Shown one piece after another: positions 32,076-39,265 of a stretch of DNA of 50,487 nucleotides (position 1 is the first letter of the stretch; each line of letters starts with the position of its first letter). The stretch is from Planctomycetota bacterium. Its GTDB lineage: Bacteria > Planctomycetota > B15-G4. Made by a program: the position numbers and the translations under genes. The notes beneath the pieces are model-generated. The model searched no databases and was not told where the DNA came from. It was given only the letters and a program-made list of their open reading frames with translations. The DNA lies in the NCBI GenBank assembly GCA_020638905.1, contig JACKHP010000030.1:1-50487 (forward strand). Reading direction: 5' to 3'.

Positions 32076-33736
32076 GGGATCGGGTTCTCGAACTCGTAGA
32101 GCCGGCCCACCTCGACGACGTATTCGGGCGTGCCTGGTTCGCCGATGTCGCTCGTGTAGCCGCTGCCACCGGTCGCGATGCTCGGCCTCGTGGTACCCCC
32201 GAACCTGCCGCTCACGACCGATGTCCCGAGCCGCGTGCGGCCCGCACCGTCGGCCTGGAGCTCACCCTTGTAGCGGGCCAGCGGAATCGGCGGGAACTGG
32301 AGACTCGGATCGAACGGATCGGCACCACGAATCACGAATGTACGTCCCGTGTCACGCCCGCCCTGGTCCATGTCCCCGCACGGGTCGGTGATGCCTTGCG
32401 ATGTCGTGGGTGCCCCGACGGTGAAATCTTGAGGGGAGTCGTCGTTCCAGGCGCCGATCGGGGCGAGTGACCAACCCAAGAGGCTCTTCGAGTCGAGATT
32501 GTCGAGGTCCATCTCGAGTTGTGTCTGGGGGTCCGAGTCGATCAACTCGTACGTCAACGGTTGCCGACCGGCGCCGTAGCTGTCGCTCACCACACCGTTC
32601 GCGGCGACCGTGAACGCGAACACCGCACCGATCGACGCGTGCGATCGAACGAGTTCGAAGTACGGAGCACCGACGAGGATGTCTGGCCTGCCATCGAAGT
32701 TCACGTCGACGCGACCAGTCACCGACCAGCCGAATGCGAGGGTGTCGTAGTCCTCGGTCCAGTACGAACCCGGATCTCTCGGCAGTTCGACCCCGGGGTC
32801 GGCAGGTTCACCGGGATCGTAGGCCGAGTACCTGAAGAGGTACGCATTGCCAGCGGAGCCGAAGTCGAACTGGAACGGACTGATGAACTTCATGTCCGGC
32901 TCGCCCACGACGACATCGTCGTAGCCGTCGCCATCGACGTCTCCGACCCCCGCGACCGCCATGCCGTAGCGCCCGTCGACCACGCGGCCCTGGAGCCTGA
33001 AGTCAGCGTAGGAATTCAGGTCGAAGGGCGTGCCATCGAAGGCGAACGACAGGGCGCTGATCTTCCAGCCCGCGAGGATGTAGGCCTTCCCGGGCCGATC
33101 GAGGTCGACGTCGAATCGACCAGGCTCACCGACCACGAGATCGACGTGTCCGTCGCCGTCGACGTCACCGGCCGACGCGATCGAGGCGCCTAGCAGGGCG
33201 TCGACCTCGCTGCCGTGGAAGCTCACGCTCGCATCACTCAGCGTCACGTCGATCTGGTTCGGCGGCGGCGGAAAGTCTTCGCCGAAGTAGATCGCGGCGA
33301 GGCCGCAACGACTGCCGACGGCCGCGACAGTCACGCCCGGCGACCCCACCAGGAGTTCCGGCCGGCCTCCGCCGTTGACGTCCTCGAGGAAGGCCACCGA
33401 GACGCCCACGCCTGGCGCGATGGGCACGTTGTCGATGGTCATCGCCGGCGTCAACGACAGTCCAGAAGCAGAGCCCATGAAGACCCACACTCGTGCGGGG
33501 CTTGCGTCCGACGTGATGCCACCGACGGCGAGGTCGTCGTAGCCGTCCTGATCCCAGTCGGCTGCCGCCAGGGTGTGGCCGAGATGATCGTGGGGCACCG
33601 TCCCCTCGAGGACGACGTCCGACTCGCAGGCGAAGCGCTCGTCGAGGATCTGGCTCCCCTGCGCGAGCACGGAATCAGCCAGCCAGACAGACAGACAGAC
33701 AGACAGACAGTGGTGCGACCATCGCGCCTTCTTCAT
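32072..33736 (-). CDS. Secreted seven-blade FG-GAP protein with tetranucleotide repeat in the signal peptide
   Basis: A 554-residue protein from ATG 33736, with GGAG 8 nt upstream; the frame further upstream has no signal. The signal peptide (MKKARWSHHCLSVCLSVWLA then DSVLAQ) is encoded largely by TGTC tetranucleotide repeats, so one-unit slippage would truncate the protein after a few codons. Seven FG-GAP-type blades follow: 'DWDQDGYDDLAVGG', 'DVNGGGRPELLVGSPG', 'DVDGDGHVDLVVGEPG', 'DVDGDGYDDVVVGEPD', 'DVNFDGRPDILVGAPY', 'WNDDSPQDFTVGAPT' and a degenerate last blade. It ends 'VVEVGRLYEFENPIP' and lacks the FKGG/SNA module. The downstream SBBP gene starts inside its stop codon, so both would be affected by frameshifting. 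Confidence 0.85.
   Translation of the reverse strand: MKKARWSHHCLSVCLSVWLADSVLAQGSQILDERFACESDVVLEGTVPHDHLGHTLAAADWDQDGYDDLAVGGITSDASPARVWVFMGSASGLSLTPAMTIDNVPIAPGVGVSVAFLEDVNGGGRPELLVGSPGVTVAAVGSRCGLAAIYFGEDFPPPPNQIDVTLSDASVSFHGSEVDALLGASIASAGDVDGDGHVDLVVGEPGRFDVDLDRPGKAYILAGWKISALSFAFDGTPFDLNSYADFRLQGRVVDGRYGMAVAGVGDVDGDGYDDVVVGEPDMKFISPFQFDFGSAGNAYLFRYSAYDPGEPADPGVELPRDPGSYWTEDYDTLAFGWSVTGRVDVNFDGRPDILVGAPYFELVRSHASIGAVFAFTVAANGVVSDSYGAGRQPLTYELIDSDPQTQLEMDLDNLDSKSLLGWSLAPIGAWNDDSPQDFTVGAPTTSQGITDPCGDMDQGGRDTGRTFVIRGADPFDPSLQFPPIPLARYKGELQADGAGRTRLGTSVVSGRFGGTTRPSIATGGSGYTSDIGEPGTPEYVVEVGRLYEFENPIP
33684..33710 (-). repeat. Tetranucleotide microsatellite, 6.75 copies of CAGA (TCTG on the coding strand)
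   Basis: Twenty-seven uninterrupted bases of period four lie within codons 9-18 of the FG-GAP gene, inside the signal peptide. Tetranucleotide tracts at 5' ends of surface-protein genes are classic slipped-strand phase-variation switches in Haemophilus and Neisseria. Confidence 0.9.
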
Positions 33737-33968
33737 CACCTGGGCTCCAAGGGATCTCTTCCCGCCCTGCCCGGCGGATCGGCGTTCTTCCACCGGTGGA
33801 GGCTACCCCGGTTCGTCTGGGGTGGGAAGACCAACCGACGATGGCTCCCCGAAATCACGGCAGAGTCAAGTTCTGGAACCCGAAGCGAGGTCACTTGGGC
33901 GGCCCCGGGAAGAGCCGCCTGTCGATCCGCCGATGCCGGACTGAGGACGGACGCACGCATCCCGCGCC

Positions 33969-35102
33969 TCAGCGCTTGGCGAACACCTCGTAGCGCAGCA
34001 GGCGGCAGTCGATCGTCCCGTTCATGACGGGCCACTTGCGCGAGGCCTTCATGCCGAGCGACTTCGTGAGTTCGGCGTCGCCCGAGAGCACGTGCGCCTT
34101 CGCGCCGCCGCACTGCTCGCGCAGGAAGGTCGAGAGCGAGCGCCACGAGCCGACGAGGTCGTCGCCCTCGCCGAGGCGCTCGCCGTACGGCGGGTTCACG
34201 AAGACCCACTCGGGACGCACGCGCGGCGTCCAGCGCGCGCAGTCGCCGGCGTCGAGGTCGAGCAGGTGCGAGACGCCCGCGGCCGAGGCGTGCCGGCGCG
34301 CGAGCACGACCGCGCCCGCGTGCCGGTCGACGCCCATGAGCGGCACCTGGACGCCCTGCTTGACGCGCCCGCGCGCCTCGTCCTTGAGCTGCTCCCAGGC
34401 GGATCCGTCGGTGTCGGGCCAGCGCTCGAACGCGAAACGGCGCTGCAGGCCGGGCGCGCGATCGACGGCGATCATCGCCGCCTCGACCAGGAAGGTCGCC
34501 GAGCCGCACATCGGATCGGCCAGCGCGCTCTGCCCGTCCCAGCCGGCGAGCAGCAGCAGGCCGGCGGCGGTGGCCTCGTTGAGCGGGCTCTTGACCTGCA
34601 CGGGACGCGCGCCGCGCTTGTGCAGCGACGCGCCGGCCAGGTCGCGTCCGAGGGTCAGCTCGTGGCCCTGCCAGAGCAGGCGCAGCGGCAGCACGGGACG
34701 CTTGCTGTCGACGTCGGGACGGCTGCCGGTGCGACGCCGGAAGCGATCGACCACGGCGTCCTTCACGCGCAGCGCGGCGAAGCCCGAGTGCGTCGTGGGC
34801 GCGTCGCGCACCGAGGCCGCCACGGCCAGCGTGTCCTCGAGGCGCATGTAGTCCTCCCACGGGACGTCGCCCACCGTCGCCGCGAGTTCGTCGACGCTGG
34901 CACACGTCGCGCGCAGCAGCGTCTCCTGCACGCGGATCGCCGAGCGCAGCCAGAGGCAGCTCGCCATGCCGAGCCGCGCGTCGCCCGTGAACGCCGCGCC
35001 CCCGCGCTGGACGCGCACGTCGCCGGCGCCGAGCGCGCGCAACTCGGCAGAGAGCGCCTCCTCGAGGCCGAGGGTGCAGGACGCGAAGAACTCGCGCGTC
35101 AC
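33969..35102 (-). CDS. rlmL: THUMP-domain class I rRNA methyltransferase, RlmL (23S rRNA m2G2445) type
   Basis: A 377-residue cytoplasmic enzyme from a GTG at 35102, one base after the stop of the DUF1684 gene. The N-terminal ferredoxin-like/THUMP region (~1-155) has 'FFASCTLGLEEALSAELRAL' and 'LRVKDAVVDRFRRRTG', matching the N-terminal half of E. coli RlmL closely in pattern. The Rossmann methyltransferase carries the SAM-binding motif 'DPMCGSATFLVEAAM' (196-210) and the catalytic 'NPPYGER' (303-309) typical of N2-guanine methylation. It lacks the C-terminal RlmK domain of the E. coli fusion. The likely reaction is N2-methylation of G2445 in 23S rRNA using S-adenosylmethionine. Probably co-transcribed with, and coupled to, the DUF1684 gene. 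Confidence 0.85.
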   Translation of the reverse strand: MTREFFASCTLGLEEALSAELRALGAGDVRVQRGGAAFTGDARLGMASCLWLRSAIRVQETLLRATCASVDELAATVGDVPWEDYMRLEDTLAVAASVRDAPTTHSGFAALRVKDAVVDRFRRRTGSRPDVDSKRPVLPLRLLWQGHELTLGRDLAGASLHKRGARPVQVKSPLNEATAAGLLLLAGWDGQSALADPMCGSATFLVEAAMIAVDRAPGLQRRFAFERWPDTDGSAWEQLKDEARGRVKQGVQVPLMGVDRHAGAVVLARRHASAAGVSHLLDLDAGDCARWTPRVRPEWVFVNPPYGERLGEGDDLVGSWRSLSTFLREQCGGAKAHVLSGDAELTKSLGMKASRKWPVMNGTIDCRLLRYEVFAKR

Positions 35103-35103
35103 G

Positions 35104-36108
35104 TCAGCCGTCCCGCGGGGCGACGTGTCCGCCGTCGTCGTCGTACGCGCGCTCGCCCGCCGTCACCTCGACGTCGAGCACGTTCTCGTCGAGCGGCAGG
35201 GGACAGGTCGTGTACGGCGAGTACGCGCAGGGCGGGTTGTACGCGCGGTTGAAGTCGAGCACGACCCGTCCGTCGGCGTCGGGCACGTCGAGCGCCAGGA
35301 AGCGTCCGCCGCCGTAGGTCGCGCGGCCGTTCGTGGCGTCGCCGAACATGAGTCCGAGCCCGTGCTCGACGTCGCCCGTGGGCAGCAGGCGCAACGTGCG
35401 TCCGTCGTGCTCGAAGACGAGCTCGCCGGGCACCGTGTCGGGCGCGAGGTCGCCGAGGATGTTCGCCACGCGCACCTCGCGCGGCGTCGCGTACGGGACG
35501 AAGCGCGCCGTCACGCGCCATTCCGGGTCGAAGTCGTAGCGCGGCGTCCCGACGTACGACGCGAGCACGGGACTGCGCGCGTCGCGCAGCCTCAGCCCGA
35601 CGCGCTCGCCGCGCCGGATGCCCCAGAACGTGAGCGTGCCGACGCGCAGGCGCGTGGGCCCGCCGTCGTCGGCGTCGGTGAGCAGCGCGACCGGCCCGTC
35701 GACCGGCGCCTCGTCGGCGAACAGCTCGACCCCGGACGCGGGGACGAACAGGAGCGCGTCGTCGGAGCGCGTGAGCTCGCCCAGTCGCGCCGGCGTCCAG
35801 GCCGGGAAGACGCGATCGCTGTCGGACGCCGAGCCGACGCTCTGCGAGCCCGGCTCGACCCAGTGCAGTCCGCACAGCGCGAGGTAGCCGGTCTCGCTGC
35901 GCAAGCCCGCTTCACGCCGCGCGATCCACGCCGCGTGGTCGGCGAGCAACGCGGCTCCGGCTGCGGGCGCGATGTCGGCCACGGAGACGTCCGCGCCTGG
36001 GGCGGCGGCCGCGCTCCCGGCTCCCCCATCGGCTCCGCGTCCCCCGTCGGACGACGCGCACCCCACGGCCAGCGCGGCCAGGACGACGAGCGGGAAGGTA
36101 CGCGGCAT
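35104..36108 (-). CDS. DUF1684 lipoprotein
   Basis: A 334-residue lipoprotein from ATG 36108; the lipobox 'LAVGC' puts the lipidated Cys at 17, then a Gly/Ser-rich linker. DUF1684 spans ~55-330: 'WIARREAGLRSETGYLALCG' at its start, then 'RFVPYATPREVRVANILGD', 'GRATYGGGRFLALDVP' and the signature 'LDFNRAYNPPCAYSPYTTCP' followed by 'LPLDENVLDVEVTAGE'. The family is widespread and uncharacterised; conserved Asn, Tyr and Cys around PPCAYSPYTTCP suggest a binding or catalytic site. The lipidated form and linker place it in the cell envelope. It leads a two-gene unit with rlmL and shares an overlapping divergent promoter-like site with the M3 peptidase gene. Confidence 0.88.
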   Translation of the reverse strand: MPRTFPLVVLAALAVGCASSDGGRGADGGAGSAAAAPGADVSVADIAPAAGAALLADHAAWIARREAGLRSETGYLALCGLHWVEPGSQSVGSASDSDRVFPAWTPARLGELTRSDDALLFVPASGVELFADEAPVDGPVALLTDADDGGPTRLRVGTLTFWGIRRGERVGLRLRDARSPVLASYVGTPRYDFDPEWRVTARFVPYATPREVRVANILGDLAPDTVPGELVFEHDGRTLRLLPTGDVEHGLGLMFGDATNGRATYGGGRFLALDVPDADGRVVLDFNRAYNPPCAYSPYTTCPLPLDENVLDVEVTAGERAYDDDGGHVAPRDG

Positions 36109-36138
36109 GGGATCGGAGCTCCACCGGAAGGGCGCGTC

Positions 36139-36148
36139 ACGATAGCAT
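36139..36148. promoter_or_regulatory. Overlapping divergent -10 elements
   Basis: ACGATAGCAT reads TAGCAT on the plus strand (36143-36148, 39 bp before the ATG at 36188) and TATCGT on the minus strand (36144-36139, 30 bp before the ATG at 36108). The two hexamers share two base pairs, so initiation in the two directions should be mutually exclusive. Confidence 0.5.
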
Positions 36149-36187
36149 CGCCCCTCCGTCCGACCGCTCCCCGGCAGAGGCCGCCCG

Positions 36188-37873
36188 ATGGATCCCACCC
36201 GTGCCCGACTCGCCGACCTGCGCCTGCCCGCCCCCGATCTGACCGAGGTCACCGCGCTCGTCGAAGGCGTGCTCGACGACCTGCGTGCCGCCGACGCCGC
36301 GCGGCGCACGGCCGCCGTCCGCCGCTGGGACGCCCAGCGGCGGCGCAACGCGACCTGGGCCTCGCTGGCGCAGATCCGTTTCCGGCAGGACACCGGCGAC
36401 GCCGCCGCGCGCGCCGAGCGCGAGATCGCCGACGCGCTCGTGCCGAAGCTCGACGGACTCGACGCGCGCGTGCAGCGCGCGATCCTCGAGGGGCCGCATC
36501 GCGAGGCGTTCGCACGCGAGCTGGGCGACCACGTGCTCGACCTGTGGGCGCATCCGGCGGCCGTGAACCGCCCCGAGGTCGAGGACGACCTCGCACGCGA
36601 GAACGCCCTGGCCGCCGAGTACACGCGCCTCATGGGCTCGGCGCGCCTCGCGTTCGACGGCAGGACGCACACGCTGGCGTCGATCCGCGGCTTCGCCAGC
36701 CACGCCGACCGCGCCCTGCGCGAACGCGCCGAGCGCGTGCGCTGGGGATACCTCGCCGAGCACGCGTCCGAGCTCGACGGCCTGTTCGACGAGCTCGTCG
36801 CGCTGCGCGCCGGCATCGCGCGCAAGCTGGGCGCGGCCGACTTCGTCGAGGTCGGCTACCACCGCATGAAGCGCACCGGCTACGGACGCTCCGAGGTCGA
36901 GACCTTCCGCGCGCAGGTGCGCGAGCACGTCGTGCCGCTGGGCGCCGAGATCGTGCGCCGGCAGGCCGAGCGCCTGGGCATCCCCAAGGTCATGCTGTGG
37001 GACGAGAAGGTGCACGAGACGGGCGAACCGCCCGTCCCGCAGCAGGATGCCGAGGCGCTCTCCGACGCGGCCGACGGCATGTTCGCCGACCTGTCCGATC
37101 CGCTCACGTCGCTCTTCCGCACGATGCGCGCGCGCGGACTGCTCGACCTCGAGAGCCGCGACGGCAAGGGCATGGGCGGCTTCTGCTCGTTCCTGCCCGA
37201 GGTCGGGGCGCCGTTCGTGTTCGCGAACTTCGACGGCACGCGCGGCGACGTGCGCGTCTTCACGCACGAGATGGGACACGCGCTGCAGGGCTTCCTGAGC
37301 CGCGAAAACTTCCCGTACGACGTCACGCGCTGCCCGTCCGAGTCGGCCGAGGTGCACTCGATGAGCCTCGAGTTCCTCACCTGGCCGCTCATGGAGCGCT
37401 TCTTCGACGGGCGCGCCGACGACTTCCGGCGCAGCCACCTCGTCGAGCAGATCCTGTTCCTGCCGTACGGATGCGCGGTCGACCACTTCCAGCACATGGT
37501 CTACGAGCGGCCCGAGGCGGGCGCCTCCGAACGCCACGCCATGTGGAGCGAGGTCTCGGCGCTGTACCTGCCGTGGCGCGACGCGGGCGACCTGCCGCAC
37601 GCCTCGACGGGCGGCTTCTGGCAGTCGCAGCTGCACGTCTACCAGTACCCGTTCTACTACGTCGACTACGTCCTGGCGGCCACCTGCGCGCTGCAGTTCT
37701 GGGCGCGCTCGCTCGACGACCACGAAGGCGCGCTGAGCGACTACCACGCGCTCTGCGCCCGCGGCGGGACGCTGCCCTTCGAGCGCCTGGTCGAGTCGGC
37801 CGGCCTGCGCTCGCCGCTGCGCGAGGGCTGCCTGGCCGACGTGGTCGACGCCGCCGCGCGCTGGCTCGGCTGA
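36188..37873 (+). CDS. M3-family oligoendopeptidase (PepF/thimet-like zinc metallopeptidase)
   Basis: A 561-residue cytoplasmic enzyme, the usual size of M3 oligoendopeptidases, from ATG 36188. The catalytic zinc site is 'FTHEMGHAL' (HEMGH at 360-364), with the third ligand Glu in 'SESAEVHSMSLEFL' about 25 residues later. A Tyr-rich closing region 'YQYPFYYVDYVLA' supplies the substrate-binding tyrosines typical of the clan. The N-terminal ~200 residues are helical, forming one side of the deep channel that restricts these enzymes to short peptides. No signal peptide is present. It is followed after 92 bp by a predicted proline-type aminopeptidase on the same strand, so the two may act together in peptide turnover. 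Confidence 0.9.
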   Translation: MDPTRARLADLRLPAPDLTEVTALVEGVLDDLRAADAARRTAAVRRWDAQRRRNATWASLAQIRFRQDTGDAAARAEREIADALVPKLDGLDARVQRAILEGPHREAFARELGDHVLDLWAHPAAVNRPEVEDDLARENALAAEYTRLMGSARLAFDGRTHTLASIRGFASHADRALRERAERVRWGYLAEHASELDGLFDELVALRAGIARKLGAADFVEVGYHRMKRTGYGRSEVETFRAQVREHVVPLGAEIVRRQAERLGIPKVMLWDEKVHETGEPPVPQQDAEALSDAADGMFADLSDPLTSLFRTMRARGLLDLESRDGKGMGGFCSFLPEVGAPFVFANFDGTRGDVRVFTHEMGHALQGFLSRENFPYDVTRCPSESAEVHSMSLEFLTWPLMERFFDGRADDFRRSHLVEQILFLPYGCAVDHFQHMVYERPEAGASERHAMWSEVSALYLPWRDAGDLPHASTGGFWQSQLHVYQYPFYYVDYVLAATCALQFWARSLDDHEGALSDYHALCARGGTLPFERLVESAGLRSPLREGCLADVVDAAARWLG

Positions 37874-37934
37874 CGTCCGGGAGCCCGGCGGCCGCGCGCG
37901 GGCGGCGCGGCTCGGCGGCGCGTGCGACGCGTGG

Positions 37935-37940
37935 TAGCCT
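37935..37940 (+). promoter_or_regulatory. Candidate -10 element TAGCCT
   Basis: GTGGTAGCCTGCC contains TAGCCT, 25 bp before the ATG at 37966. Confidence 0.45.
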
Positions 37941-37965
37941 GCCGGGCCCGTCTCCGAGGGTCGCC

Positions 37966-39264
37966 ATGACCGTCGCCCCCAAGGGATCCAGCCACCGGGT
38001 GCCTGGACTCGTGCTCGTCGACCACTGGTTCGACGTGCCGCTCGACCACGCCCGCCCCGACGGCGAGACCCTGCGCCTCTCGGCGCGCGAGGTGCGCGCG
38101 CCGGGACGCGAGGCCGCCGAGCGTCCCTGGCTGGTCTTCCTGCAGGGCGGACCGGGCTTCGCCGCGCCGCGTCCGTTCGACGCCGGCGGCTGGATCGGAC
38201 GCGCCCTGCGCGACTACCGCGTGCTGCTGCTCGACCAGCGCGGCACCGGACGCAGCACGCCGGTCTGCGCCGCCACCGTCACGCTCCGCGGCTCGCCCGC
38301 GCGACAGGCGGAGTACCTGTCGCACTTCCGCGCCGACGCGATCGTGCGCGACTGCGAGCTCGTGCGCCGGCGGCTGCTGCCCGAGGGCGAGCGCTGGACG
38401 GTGCTGGGCCAGAGCTACGGCGGCTTCTGCACCGCGCACTACCTCTCGTCCGCGCCCGAGGGCCTGGCCGCCGCGCTCTTCACCGGCGGACTGCCGCCCA
38501 TCGGCGCCGACTGCGAGACCGTCTACCGGCACACGTACCCGCGCGTCCTCGAGCGCAACCGGCGCTACTACGCGCGCTATCCCGGCGACGTCGAGCGCGT
38601 CGGACGGGTCGCGGCGCGGCTGCGTCGCGGCGACGTCCGGCTGCCGTGCGGTGACGTCCTCTCGCCGCGTCGCCTGCAGCTCCTCGGCCTGCTGCTGGGC
38701 TTCTCCGACGGCATGGAGCAGGTGCACTACCTGTTCGAGGAGGCCTTCCTGCCCGACGGCGACGAGCTCGGCTACGCCTTCCTGCGCGGCTACGAGACGC
38801 TGCTGCACTACGACACGAACCCGATCTTCTCGCTGCTCCACGAGGCCTGCTACACCGAGGGCGTCGCGTCGCGGTGGGCCGCCCAGCGGCTGCGCGACGA
38901 GCATCCCGCGCTCGACCCCGACGGCGACGGACCGCTGCACTTCACGGGCGAGATGATCTACCCGTGGTTCTTCGAGGAGATCGGCGCGCTGCGTCCCCTG
39001 GCCGGGGCGGCCGGGCTGCTGGCCGAGAAGTCCGACTGGCCGGCGCTCTACGACGCCGAGCGGCTGCTGCGCAACGAGGTCCCGGCGGTGGCCGTGGTCT
39101 ACGATGACGACATGTACGTCGATCGCGACCTCTCGCTGCGCGCGGCGGCCGGCATCGGCAACCTGCGCGTCTGGACCACGAACGCCTGGGAGCACAACGG
39201 CCTGCGCGCCGACGGCGAGCGGCTGCTGGGACGGCTGCTCGACCTGCTCGCCGGACGCGCCTGA
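37966..39264 (+). CDS. Alpha/beta-hydrolase peptidase S33 (prolyl aminopeptidase-like)
   Basis: A 432-residue cytoplasmic enzyme from ATG 37966. The S33 hallmarks are present: the oxyanion motif 'FLQGGPGFAAP' (60-68), 'LLLDQRGTGRS' (88-97), the nucleophile elbow 'GQSYGGFC' with Ser150, a late acidic residue in 'VYDDDMYVD' and the catalytic His in 'TNAWEHNGLR'. The length and the helical cap (~175-340, rich in Tyr and Leu) match the larger prolyl aminopeptidase group. It should release N-terminal proline or similar residues from peptides. The next gene starts one base after its stop codon. Confidence 0.85.
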   Translation: MTVAPKGSSHRVPGLVLVDHWFDVPLDHARPDGETLRLSAREVRAPGREAAERPWLVFLQGGPGFAAPRPFDAGGWIGRALRDYRVLLLDQRGTGRSTPVCAATVTLRGSPARQAEYLSHFRADAIVRDCELVRRRLLPEGERWTVLGQSYGGFCTAHYLSSAPEGLAAALFTGGLPPIGADCETVYRHTYPRVLERNRRYYARYPGDVERVGRVAARLRRGDVRLPCGDVLSPRRLQLLGLLLGFSDGMEQVHYLFEEAFLPDGDELGYAFLRGYETLLHYDTNPIFSLLHEACYTEGVASRWAAQRLRDEHPALDPDGDGPLHFTGEMIYPWFFEEIGALRPLAGAAGLLAEKSDWPALYDAERLLRNEVPAVAVVYDDDMYVDRDLSLRAAAGIGNLRVWTTNAWEHNGLRADGERLLGRLLDLLAGRA

Positions 39265-39265
39265 C

